Of a DNA stretch of 8,151 nt, positions 1-6,713 are shown one piece after another. The translations under genes and the position numbers were made by a program. This DNA comes from Bacillota bacterium (GTDB lineage Bacteria > Bacillota_G > Limnochordia > DTU010): contig JAAZLQ010000192.1 in the NCBI GenBank assembly GCA_012799255.1, positions 1-8,151 on the forward strand, given 5' to 3'. The notes under the pieces were generated by a model. That model was not told the DNA's origin. It was given only the letters and a program-made list of their open reading frames with translations, and did no database searches. Numbering within the stretch: the stretch's first letter is position 1; each line of letters opens with the position of its first letter.

Positions 1-1149
1 CGCGAAAATGCCAGACGCATGCGCGACAAGGGAGCACTTTACGCCTGGCGCACCATTAATGGTCACGAAGCTTCAGGGAATTTCTTGGGTTCCACAGTCC
101 AATACCACATTAATGCAGCAGTTGCATATGCCATCCATAAATACTTGGAAGCCACTGGCGATATGGAGTTCTTGGTGGAGATGGGAGCAGAAATACTGTT
201 CGAGACCGCTAGATGTTGGGCCCATCGGGGTGTGTTCTTAGAAGCAAAAGGCGGGAAATACTGCATTAACGAGGTGTGTGGACCAGACGAATATAAGCCT
301 GGAGTGAACAACAACTGTTATACCAACTATATGGCCCAATTCAACCTAAGGTTAGCACTCCAAGCCCGCGATATTCTTTTGAAAGACTATCCACAGGAGT
401 ACAGCAGACTGAGGGATAAGATTGGTCTAGAAGATGAAGAGTTTGTCCTTTGGCAAAACTGTGCAGACAATATGTATCTGCCCTTTGATGAGGAGTTGGG
501 CATCCACCCGCAGGATGATTCGTTCCTGTACAAAGACCCGATTGACATTGACTCTATTCCAGAAGATGAGATTCCCTTAGTTGGCAACTGGCATCCTTTA
601 GTAATTTGGCGTTACCAAGTGATAAAGCAGGCCGACGTGATTTTGCTAATGTTCCTTCTGGGTGACCAGTTCACACTAGAAGAAAAAAAGGCCAATTTTG
701 ATTACTACGAACCCAGAACAACTCATGATTCTTCGCTCTCACCTGCCATTTACAGTATTATTGCTGCAGAGTTGGGATACGCAGAGTTTGCCTACAACTA
801 CTTTATGCAGACGGTACGTTTGGACCTAGATGACTATAACCGTAATACTTGGCAAGGTCTCCACACTGCTTGTATGGCCGGCTCCTGGATGGGTATTGTG
901 AATGGATTTGCAGGAATGCGAACTTTCGGGGGAGAACTTCAGTTTAACCCCTATGTCCCAGACAAATGGGAAAGCTATAGTTTTAAGGCCAAATTTCAAG
1001 GAAGTAAGCTCAGTGTAAGAGTCACACCCGAAAATACCGTATATACTTTGCTGGAGGGTGCAGACTTATATTTTTGGCACGGAAAGAAACCGGTTACATT
1101 ACGTGCTGGACAGAGTATAGCCATGTCAACACGCGAAGTATCCGGTTAA
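1..1149 (+). CDS. GH65 disaccharide phosphorylase (kojibiose/trehalose/maltose phosphorylase family), C-terminal part
   Basis: The 5' end lies outside the window. The open frame runs from nt 1 (RENARRMRDKGALYAW...), so the ATG at 19 is internal. 382 codons are present; the family is usually about 750-790 residues. Family motifs, by codon from nt 1: CGPDEY (93-98), which I take to hold the general-acid Glu at nt 289-291; VNNNCYTN (102-109); KQADV (209-213); THDSSLS (241-247), in the expected phosphate-binding region; GLHTACMAGSW (286-296). These belong to the (alpha/alpha)6 barrel; residues after about 307 form the C-terminal beta domain. GH65 phosphorylases are cytoplasmic and split alpha-linked glucose disaccharides with phosphate, giving beta-glucose 1-phosphate and glucose. 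The substrate (kojibiose, nigerose, trehalose or maltose) cannot be decided from this part. A terminator follows, so this is the last gene of its unit; a partner such as beta-phosphoglucomutase would lie upstream, out of view. Confidence 0.93.
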   Translation, partial: RENARRMRDKGALYAWRTINGHEASGNFLGSTVQYHINAAVAYAIHKYLEATGDMEFLVEMGAEILFETARCWAHRGVFLEAKGGKYCINEVCGPDEYKPGVNNNCYTNYMAQFNLRLALQARDILLKDYPQEYSRLRDKIGLEDEEFVLWQNCADNMYLPFDEELGIHPQDDSFLYKDPIDIDSIPEDEIPLVGNWHPLVIWRYQVIKQADVILLMFLLGDQFTLEEKKANFDYYEPRTTHDSSLSPAIYSIIAAELGYAEFAYNYFMQTVRLDLDDYNRNTWQGLHTACMAGSWMGIVNGFAGMRTFGGELQFNPYVPDKWESYSFKAKFQGSKLSVRVTPENTVYTLLEGADLYFWHGKKPVTLRAGQSIAMSTREVSG

Positions 1150-1164
1150 TGTGAGAGATCAACA

Positions 1165-1194
1165 AAGGTGCCCCACGGGGCACCTTCCCTTTTT
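1165..1194 (+). terminator. Rho-independent terminator of the GH65 unit, probably bidirectional
   Basis: A perfect 9-bp stem (AAGGTGCCC at 1165-1173, GGGCACCTT at 1178-1186) with a CACG loop is followed by CCC and TTTTT (1190-1194). It starts 15 nt after the phosphorylase stop codon. On the minus strand the same hairpin begins a few bases after the M42 peptidase stop codon and is followed by TTTGTTG, so it could also end that transcript, with a weaker U-tract. Confidence 0.9.
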
Positions 1195-2251
1195 AACAGA
1201 GGTCTGATAATAGGTAGTAATAAACAAGCTTCGTCGTATTCAAGACTGCATCTACATGGGTCCTTTCAAAAGCATGGGATGCATCTATACCTGGCCCGAT
1301 CAATCCGTGCACAATATCATGACCTGCCCGTAGAGCAGCACTGGCATCAGACGCATAAAAGGGGAAAATATCCACCTTATAATCAAGGTTTTGCTCTTGG
1401 GCGATATTGACCAAGTGTTGCCGTAGCTTTAGGCTGTATGGTCCAGATGAATCCATGGCACAGATGGAAACCGAGAACTCGTCACCGCTCTGACCGTCCC
1501 CAATTGCTCCCATGTCCACCGCCAAATATTCCACCACTTCTGGAGCGATATTGGAGTTACCACCATAGCCAATCTCCTCATAGTTAGAGAACAAAAAATG
1601 GGTGGTGTAGGGTAGCTCCAGGTGGTTTTCTTGAATCTCCTGTAACAAATAGAGCAAAACCGCAGCACCCGCCTTATCATCAAGGTGGCGAGACTTAATA
1701 AAACCACTGGGTAAGATCTCTATTCTGGGTTCAAATGTCACGATGTCACCCACCGCAATCCCTAGCTCTTCCACATCTTCTTTACTTGCCACTTTTGCAT
1801 CGAGACGAACTTCCATGTTGTCTTGATTACGTTCTGCTGTAGCCGCATCTTTATACACGTGGACTGCGGTCTGATGCATCAAAATAGTGCCAGTAAAATT
1901 ACCTCCACCAGCCGTGAAAATTTGGCAATACTCACCCTCAAGATGAGCCCACTTGGATCCTCCAATTAAAGTTAGGCGCAACCTTCCATTACCCTTAATT
2001 TCTTTCACCATGGCACCCAGGGTATCAACGTGGGCAGTTAGCAACCTCTGCTGCTCATTGTTCTTACCTGGCACAGTGGCAATTAGACCGCCCTTGCGGT
2101 TTTTTACATGGATAACACCCAGATCATCTAAGCGTCTGGAAATATGATTGATAATCTGATCAGTAAATCCCGAGGGACTGGGGATGGATACCAATTGATT
2201 GATCGATTGAAGTAACTCTTTTCCATTAAAGGTAATCGCCAAATTAATCAT
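1193..2251 (-). CDS. M42 family metallo-aminopeptidase
   Basis: A cytoplasmic two-metal aminopeptidase of 352 residues, normal for M42 (FrvX/YsdC/PepA/TET type), which removes N-terminal residues from peptides, usually as a large tetrahedral oligomer. Counting from the ATG at 2251, the expected ligand and catalytic residues are all visible: H74 and D76 in AHVDT, D191 in RHLDDKAG, E225-E226 in NYEEIG, D246 in VDMG, H326 in SHAFERTH. The frame stays open to a TTG at 2350, but that TTG has no ribosome binding site (the bases before it are C-rich) and the added 33 residues do not look like family sequence. I chose the ATG, preceded by GGTGGAAAGG. A TTG three codons in (2242) is a real alternative, because AAAGGATG ends 6 nt before it. 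The gene is convergent with GH65 and divergent from the small gene at 2363. Substrate preference cannot be read from sequence. Confidence 0.93.
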   Translation of the reverse strand: MINLAITFNGKELLQSINQLVSIPSPSGFTDQIINHISRRLDDLGVIHVKNRKGGLIATVPGKNNEQQRLLTAHVDTLGAMVKEIKGNGRLRLTLIGGSKWAHLEGEYCQIFTAGGGNFTGTILMHQTAVHVYKDAATAERNQDNMEVRLDAKVASKEDVEELGIAVGDIVTFEPRIEILPSGFIKSRHLDDKAGAAVLLYLLQEIQENHLELPYTTHFLFSNYEEIGYGGNSNIAPEVVEYLAVDMGAIGDGQSGDEFSVSICAMDSSGPYSLKLRQHLVNIAQEQNLDYKVDIFPFYASDASAALRAGHDIVHGLIGPGIDASHAFERTHVDAVLNTTKLVYYYLLSDLC

Positions 2252-2362
2252 CCTTTCCACCCAGGTATTATTAGACGTAAGCCCCCATATCCCTCTATTT
2301 GGAAAAGCAAACTGTATATAGCCCACCCTTTCGTCCAAAACTAGATCCAAAGGGGGGAGGCC

Positions 2363-2533
2363 ATGCCTGACAAGATGAGAAGAGGCAGAAGAATCCGGGT
2401 TCTACCCATTGAAGAACATTCCACTGCAGCCTGGGCCAATATCGACCGGGAGCAGGGAATGGCCAAGGTACCGATACCCAGCACTGATTTTGTGAAGCTG
2501 GCTCGGGATTGGGTAAATCATAACCAGAAGTAA
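2363..2533 (+). CDS. Small DUF3787-like (CDIF630_02480-type) spore-associated protein
   Basis: A 56-residue protein encoded from ATG 2363 to TAA 2531-2533. AAAGGGGG (2349-2356) lies 6 nt before the ATG and GGAGG (2356-2360) 2 nt before it, so a ribosome site is clearly present. The basic N-terminus (MPDKMRRGRRIRVLP) leads into HSTAAWANI (19-27), then KVPIPS (35-40), and ends ARDWVNHNQK (47-56). This layout (TAAW motif, KVxIPS, then a short helix ending W/YVxxNQK) is what I recall of the DUF3787 family, small proteins of spore-forming Clostridia, some reported from spores. There is no signal peptide or membrane segment. It stands alone, divergent from the peptidase and convergent with PFOR, with its own terminator. 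Its molecular role is unknown. The family call is from memory of the motifs; that the gene is real is supported by the ribosome site, the terminator and the fit to the gap. Confidence 0.8.
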   Translation: MPDKMRRGRRIRVLPIEEHSTAAWANIDREQGMAKVPIPSTDFVKLARDWVNHNQK

Positions 2534-2558
2534 GCCTCAGTGTACCCTTTCCAGAGTG

Positions 2559-2589
2559 GGACCCCGACAATGTCGGGGTCCTTCTTACT
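2559..2589 (+). terminator. Strong terminator hairpin between the DUF3787-like gene and PFOR
   Basis: A perfect 10-bp GC-rich stem (GGACCCCGAC at 2559-2568, GTCGGGGTCC at 2572-2581) with an AAT loop is followed by TTCTTACTT. It starts 25 nt after the small gene's stop codon. The T-rich tail fits plus-strand use. On the minus strand it begins 7 nt past the PFOR stop codon, but the following bases are not T-rich, so there it may act mainly as a 3'-end-stabilising hairpin. Confidence 0.85.
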
Positions 2590-5500
2590 TATGGAGTAAA
2601 ACTCGCTAAGCGCTGGTATTCTTGCAGACGTTCTGTGGCATCCATTTCCGCTTTGTTGAAGAGCTCCTCAGCCACATCGGGGAACGCCCTTTCCAGTGCT
2701 GAATAACGCACCTCACTCATGAGGAAGTCCTTAAACGAAGCGCTTGGTTCCTTAGAGTCAAGAATAAATGGATTCTTCCCCTCAGCCTTGAGCAAGGGAT
2801 TGTAACGATACAGGTGCCAATAACCAGCTTCCACCGCCCTTTTTTCCTGCATAATACTGGTTCCCATTCCAGTCCGAATTCCATGGTTGATACAGGGCGA
2901 ATAAGCAATAATCAGAGACGGACCAGGATAACTTTCCGCTTCCAAAATCGTGCGGATGGTATGGTTCATGTTAGCTCCCATGGCAATCTGAGCCACATAA
3001 ACATAACCATACGTCATGGCCATGCGTCCTAAGTCCTTTTTACGAATCCTCTTGCCAGATGCTGCGAACTTCGCCACTGCCGCGGTAGGTGTTGCCTTTG
3101 ATGATTGCCCACCTGTATTAGAATACACCTCTGTATCCAAGACTAGCATGTTAACATCCTCACCCAAGGACAATACATGGTCAACTCCGCCATAACCAAT
3201 GTCGTAAGCCCAGCCATCTCCGCCAATAATCCACTGGGATTTTTTCGTCAAATGCTCCTTATTGTGCAGAATCTCATTGATCAGAGGATTCTCCCCCGTT
3301 TCCTGTTCCAAGATGCTAACCAGTTCCCGGGCAGCCTGAGCTGAGGCTAAGGAATCATTGTATGCTTTTAACCATTCTTCACAGGCACGCTTAGCCTTAC
3401 CAGACAGAGTCTTATGACTAAGAAGTTCACTAACTAGATTACGCAGTCTCCCCTGGATCTGCTTCACTCCTAAACGCATGCCAAAGCCGAACTCTGCATT
3501 ATCCTCAAATAGGGAGTTCGCCCAGGCAGGTCCCTGCCCAGCTCGGTTTACTGTATAGGGAAATGACGGCGCACTGGCGGAGTAAATGGACGAACAGCCA
3601 GTTGCATTGGCAATGATCATGCGTTCGCCAAATAACTGTGTTAAAAGGCGTATATAAGGGGTTTCTCCACAACCGGGGCAGGCACCATGAAACTCAAAGA
3701 GGGGTTGCCTAAACTGGCTATTCTTTAGTGTCCGCCAGTCCACGAGATGTTCCTTACTTGTCACTTCTTGAGCATAGATCCAGTTTTCCCTTTGCGTAGA
3801 AATCTCTTGATCGGCCGGTTTCATAATTAACGCCTTTTCAGGGGCCGGACATACATCTGCACAATTTCCGCAACCTGTGCAATCCAAAGGACTCACCTGA
3901 ATGCGATAACCCAGCCCTTCGAGCCCCTTACCAATTGCCTTCTTAGTTCGAAACAGTTCAGGAGCCTGCGCGATTTCCTGTTGATCAAGCAGGAAGGGTC
4001 TAATAACCGCGTGGGGACAAACAAAGGAACACTGATTACACTGAATACAGTTATCAATTTGCCATTGTGGAATCATTACCGCGATGCCGCGTTTTTCATA
4101 AGCAGTAGTACCATTAGGATAAGCCCCGTCTTCAAAGTTCACAAAGGAGCTTACTGGTAAGTCGTCGCCCTCCATACGTTGCATGGGAACTTGGATATCC
4201 TCTACAAAAGGTGGTGCCCCCTCTAGATCCGCATCATCAGCCACATCATCCTTTAGATCAGCCCACTCAGGCGGTACCTCTATTTTCTTCAAAGCGGTTG
4301 CCCCCTGGTCAATGGCTGCCACATTCATGGCCACAATGTCCTTGCCTTTCTTTCCGTACAGACTGTCCACCGATTCCTTCAGATAGCCCAACGCTTCATC
4401 AACAGGGATCACTTTAGCTAGGGTAAAAAAGGCAGCTTGCATTACCATATTGATCCGATTGCCAAGCCCTAGCTTACTGGCAATCGAGATGGCGTCGATG
4501 GTGTAAAACTTCACGTTCTTCTGCGCTAAAGTTCGCTTGGTCTCTACGGGAAGATTTTCTGCCAACTCGTCCCCTTCCCATGGACAGTTCAAAACAAAAA
4601 TGCCTCCTTGCTTAATACCCTTAAGCAAGTCATAGTTGTTGACGAAGGATTTGTTGTGACAAGCAATATAATCAGGATTATCCACCAGGTAAGGGGCTCT
4701 GATCGGTTCCTTGCCAAAACGCAGATGGGATACTGTGGTTCCGCCGGACTTTTTGCTGTCATAGAAAAAATATGCTTGGGCATAGAGATCTGTGTGTTCG
4801 CCGATAATTCGAATCGCTTCCTGATTCGCCCCCACTGTCCCATCAGAGCCTAGACCCCAAAACTTACAACCAATGGTACCTTCGGGAGTGATGTCGATGT
4901 GATCTCCTTCAGGAAGTGAGCTCTGACTGACATCATCAATGATACCAATGGTGAACCGATCCCTAGGCTTGCTTTGGTTAAGATTGTCAAAAACCGCCAC
5001 AATCTGCGCGGGTGTTGTATCCTTCGAACCTAAGCCATAGCGACCTCCCACGATTACAGGACGAACGTCTAAGGATTGGCAAGCCTTAACCACATCAAGA
5101 TACAAAGGTTCGCCTGCAGAACCAGGTTCTTTAGTCCGATCCAATACTGCAATCTTCTGTACAGTTGGCGGTAAAGCTTGTAGAAGATGTTGCTCTGAGA
5201 AAGGTCGATAGAGACGAACTTTCACCAAACCTACTTTTCGACCTTTTTTTCTTAAATAATCGATTGTTCCCTCAATTGTTTCGCAAACAGAGGCCATGGC
5301 CACGATCACGTGCTCTGCCTCAGGATCACCATAATAATCAAAGAGGTTGTACCGACGCCCTGTTAGTTGTCCCAAACGGTTCATGTAGTCTTGTACAATT
5401 TCTGGAACCGCTTCATAGAAGGGGTTGGCCACTTCTCGCCCCTGAAAATAGATGTCAGGATTCTGTGCTGTACCCTTGGTGACAGGCCGATCAGGGTTTA

Positions 5501-6119
5501 AACCACGCTTTCGAAATTCTGCCAAAGCCTCATGATCCAAGAGTTGAGCCATCTGACTATATTCTAATGGCTCGATTTTCTGGTACTCATGGGAAGTGCG
5601 GAACCCATCAAAAAAGTGGATAAAGGGAATCCTACTGGTTAACGTAGCAAGGTGGGCCACGCAAGCTAAGTCCATTACCTCTTGCACATTTGCCGATGAC
5701 AACATGGCAACACCTGTCTGTCGACATGCCATTACGTCCTGATGATCCCCAAATATGGAGAGCGCGTGAGTTGCAATGGCCCTAGCACTAACATGAAAAA
5801 CGCATGGTAACAACTCGCCAGCTATTTTGTACAGGTTGGGTATCATCAACAATAGACCTTGGGATGCTGTAAAGGTGGTGGTGAGGGCGCCAACACTTAA
5901 CGATCCATGGACAGCGCCTGCAGCACCGAGCTCAGACTGCATTTCTACTACCTCGACCACTTCATTAAAGAGGTTTTTGCGACCATGGGCACTCCAGAGA
6001 TCTACCAATTCTGCCATGGGCGTAGAAGGTGTGATCGGATAAATGGCACTGACTTCAGTAAAAGCATACGCAACGTGGGCTGCCGCCTCGTTGCCATCAA
6101 TGGTAATGAACTTTTTCAT
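2589..6119 (-). CDS. nifJ: Pyruvate:ferredoxin (flavodoxin) oxidoreductase, single-chain PFOR
   Basis: Cytoplasmic, oxygen-sensitive enzyme: pyruvate + CoA + 2 oxidised ferredoxin gives acetyl-CoA + CO2 + 2 reduced ferredoxin. At 1176 residues it is complete. Domains in order: pyrimidine-TPP domain from residue 1 (YPITPSTPM 27-35; E63 and R113 match the substrate/TPP residues Glu64 and Arg114 of the Desulfovibrio africanus enzyme); the gamma-type domain (FWGLGSDGTVGANQ 420-433); a linker and EKR domain; a two-cluster ferredoxin domain (C691, C694, C697, C701; C747, C750, C753, C757); the pyrophosphate-TPP domain with CPGCG (C814, C817), C842 and C1076 for the proximal cluster, and Mg/TPP residues D968, T996, V998. 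It lacks the roughly 55-residue C-terminal extension that shields the D. africanus enzyme. I chose the ATG at 6119, with GGAGG 7 nt upstream, over the longer frame to 6236. It is a single-gene unit, divergent from the thioredoxin-grd operon. Confidence 0.98.
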   Translation of the reverse strand: MKKFITIDGNEAAAHVAYAFTEVSAIYPITPSTPMAELVDLWSAHGRKNLFNEVVEVVEMQSELGAAGAVHGSLSVGALTTTFTASQGLLLMIPNLYKIAGELLPCVFHVSARAIATHALSIFGDHQDVMACRQTGVAMLSSANVQEVMDLACVAHLATLTSRIPFIHFFDGFRTSHEYQKIEPLEYSQMAQLLDHEALAEFRKRGLNPDRPVTKGTAQNPDIYFQGREVANPFYEAVPEIVQDYMNRLGQLTGRRYNLFDYYGDPEAEHVIVAMASVCETIEGTIDYLRKKGRKVGLVKVRLYRPFSEQHLLQALPPTVQKIAVLDRTKEPGSAGEPLYLDVVKACQSLDVRPVIVGGRYGLGSKDTTPAQIVAVFDNLNQSKPRDRFTIGIIDDVSQSSLPEGDHIDITPEGTIGCKFWGLGSDGTVGANQEAIRIIGEHTDLYAQAYFFYDSKKSGGTTVSHLRFGKEPIRAPYLVDNPDYIACHNKSFVNNYDLLKGIKQGGIFVLNCPWEGDELAENLPVETKRTLAQKNVKFYTIDAISIASKLGLGNRINMVMQAAFFTLAKVIPVDEALGYLKESVDSLYGKKGKDIVAMNVAAIDQGATALKKIEVPPEWADLKDDVADDADLEGAPPFVEDIQVPMQRMEGDDLPVSSFVNFEDGAYPNGTTAYEKRGIAVMIPQWQIDNCIQCNQCSFVCPHAVIRPFLLDQQEIAQAPELFRTKKAIGKGLEGLGYRIQVSPLDCTGCGNCADVCPAPEKALIMKPADQEISTQRENWIYAQEVTSKEHLVDWRTLKNSQFRQPLFEFHGACPGCGETPYIRLLTQLFGERMIIANATGCSSIYSASAPSFPYTVNRAGQGPAWANSLFEDNAEFGFGMRLGVKQIQGRLRNLVSELLSHKTLSGKAKRACEEWLKAYNDSLASAQAARELVSILEQETGENPLINEILHNKEHLTKKSQWIIGGDGWAYDIGYGGVDHVLSLGEDVNMLVLDTEVYSNTGGQSSKATPTAAVAKFAASGKRIRKKDLGRMAMTYGYVYVAQIAMGANMNHTIRTILEAESYPGPSLIIAYSPCINHGIRTGMGTSIMQEKRAVEAGYWHLYRYNPLLKAEGKNPFILDSKEPSASFKDFLMSEVRYSALERAFPDVAEELFNKAEMDATERLQEYQRLASFTP

Positions 6120-6126
6120 ACTTAAG

Positions 6127-6131
6127 CCTCC
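6127..6131 (-). promoter_or_regulatory. PFOR ribosome binding site
   Basis: CCTCC on the plus strand reads GGAGG on the minus strand, 7 nt before the ATG at 6119. It settles the start: the in-frame extension to 6236 would add 39 residues that come before the conserved family N-terminus MKKFITIDGNEAAAH. Confidence 0.85.
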
Positions 6132-6252
6132 ATTTTTCGTTCTCAACCCTATTATTTGCCAATTGCACGTTCTCATACAGAAAGCAATTTCGGATTTCTC
6201 TGTCTCTTCAACTCCGCATCCCTGCGCGTATTTCAACCAGAAAAACGATTTT

Positions 6253-6317
6253 CGCTTGGATATAGGTTTGTGGAAAATAGCCCAATTAAACCCATTTAGC
6301 TAGAAGGATTCCAAGCG
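6253..6317. repeat. Separated 8-bp inverted repeat with nested inner stem
   Basis: CGCTTGGA (6253-6260) and TCCAAGCG (6310-6317) are perfect inverted copies 49 nt apart. Between them GGTTT (6265-6269) can pair with AAACC (6288-6292), and TGG (6271-6273) with CCA (6282-6284). The element lies in the divergent region between PFOR and thioredoxin. It could be paired operator half-sites, or a leader structure in the PFOR transcript if that starts more than about 200 nt upstream of the gene. Function unknown; chance is possible at this length. Confidence 0.4.
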
Positions 6318-6324
6318 CTGATTG

Positions 6325-6330
6325 CATAAT
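6325..6330 (+). promoter_or_regulatory. Candidate -10 element for the thioredoxin-grd operon (weak)
   Basis: CATAAT matches the sigma-A -10 consensus at five of six positions and lies 44 nt before the thioredoxin ATG, immediately upstream of the Rex-like palindrome. No convincing -35 box is seen 16-18 nt upstream, so this is tentative. On the minus strand the overlapping bases read TATTAT (6326-6331), a possible -10 for PFOR, again without a good -35. Confidence 0.3.
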
Positions 6331-6348
6331 ATGTTAACTGGATAACAA
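6331..6348. promoter_or_regulatory. Rex-box-like palindrome (candidate redox operator)
   Basis: ATGTTAA-CTGG-ATAACAA matches the clostridial Rex consensus TTGTTAA-N4-TTAACAA at 12 of 14 specified positions. Rex is the NADH/NAD+-sensing repressor controlling many fermentation genes in Firmicutes. The site directly follows a candidate -10 hexamer and ends 25 nt before the thioredoxin ATG, where a bound repressor would block the grd operon. Being in the divergent region it might also affect PFOR. No Rex gene is in the window; the assignment rests on motif match and position only. Confidence 0.45.
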
Positions 6349-6355
6349 ATAAAGA

Positions 6356-6363
6356 TGAGGAGG
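6356..6363 (+). promoter_or_regulatory. Thioredoxin ribosome binding site
   Basis: GAGGAGGT lies 10 nt before the ATG at 6374. It is strong but rather widely spaced. No other in-frame start fits it better. Confidence 0.75.
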
Positions 6364-6373
6364 TTGTATAGAA

Positions 6374-6691
6374 ATGATCGCCCTAGACAAAGACTCTTGG
6401 GAAGAGCATATCCCAGGTTCCACAGGTTGGGTTGTGGTTGACTTTTGGGGTCCTCGTTGCAAACCATGCTTAGAACTCATGCCAGAGGTGGAACGCCTCG
6501 CCGAAAAATATGGCGATAAGATGAAATTCTACTCCTTGGACACATCCAAAGCGATGCGCCTGGCCATGGCACAAGGTGTCATGAGTCTGCCAGTTATTGC
6601 TTTTTATCATGATGGCGAAAAGAAAGCCGAGCTTAGCGGTGACTTTGGCGCTAAGGATGTTGAAGAAAAAATCCTTGAATTATTAGGCTAA
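6374..6691 (+). CDS. trxA: Thioredoxin of the glycine reductase operon (active site RCKPC)
   Basis: A 105-residue single-domain cytoplasmic thioredoxin of normal length, with no signal peptide. The strand before the active site (WVVVDFWGP, 19-27) leads to R28-C29-K30-P31-C32, and the cis-proline is P73 in SLPV. The CxxC spacing and position are canonical, but the usual WCGPC is replaced by RCKPC: the Trp is Arg and the Gly is Lys. Thioredoxins encoded with glycine reductase in amino-acid-fermenting anaerobes are known to depart from WCGPC (GCVPC in Eubacterium acidaminophilum). Its likely role is to return electrons to the Grd system, reducing the oxidised selenoprotein A. It is the first gene of the operon, 22 nt upstream of grdE. 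Thioredoxin reductase, often encoded next to it in grd loci, is absent here. The family is certain; the role is inferred from context. Confidence 0.93.
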   Translation: MIALDKDSWEEHIPGSTGWVVVDFWGPRCKPCLELMPEVERLAEKYGDKMKFYSLDTSKAMRLAMAQGVMSLPVIAFYHDGEKKAELSGDFGAKDVEEKILELLG

Positions 6692-6713
6692 GCTTGCCAA
6701 AGGAGGTGAGTGT

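Noticed and set aside
1168..1410. Plus-strand frame opposite the M42 gene, and other overlapping frames of 60-105 codons opposite PFOR, grdE and the phosphorylase
   Set aside because: They lie antisense or out of frame to clearly conserved genes, show no family motifs, and overlap terminators or catalytic regions.
2281..2340. Sporulation-sigma promoter for the DUF3787-like gene (CATAT at 2286-2290, TATATA at 2315-2320)
   Set aside because: Neither has a partner box at proper spacing that fits sigma-A, E, F, G or K consensus well enough to call.
6120..6236. 39-codon in-frame extension upstream of PFOR
   Set aside because: GGAGG 7 nt before the ATG at 6119 and the conserved family N-terminus right after it define the start; the extension does not look like PFOR sequence.
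6240..6253. CcpA cre-like palindrome GAAAA-ACGA-TTTTC
   Set aside because: The central CG and A/T arms look similar, but the conserved outer TG and CA positions do not match and the arms are only 5 bp.
6340..6350. GGATAACAAAT resembling part of the E. coli lac operator
   Set aside because: The other half of the lac operator is absent and the context is unrelated; the bases are better explained as one arm of the Rex-like palindrome.
6120..6373. Glycine riboswitch upstream of the grd operon
   Set aside because: I see no glycine aptamer core or tandem aptamer layout, and the candidate -10 leaves too short a leader.
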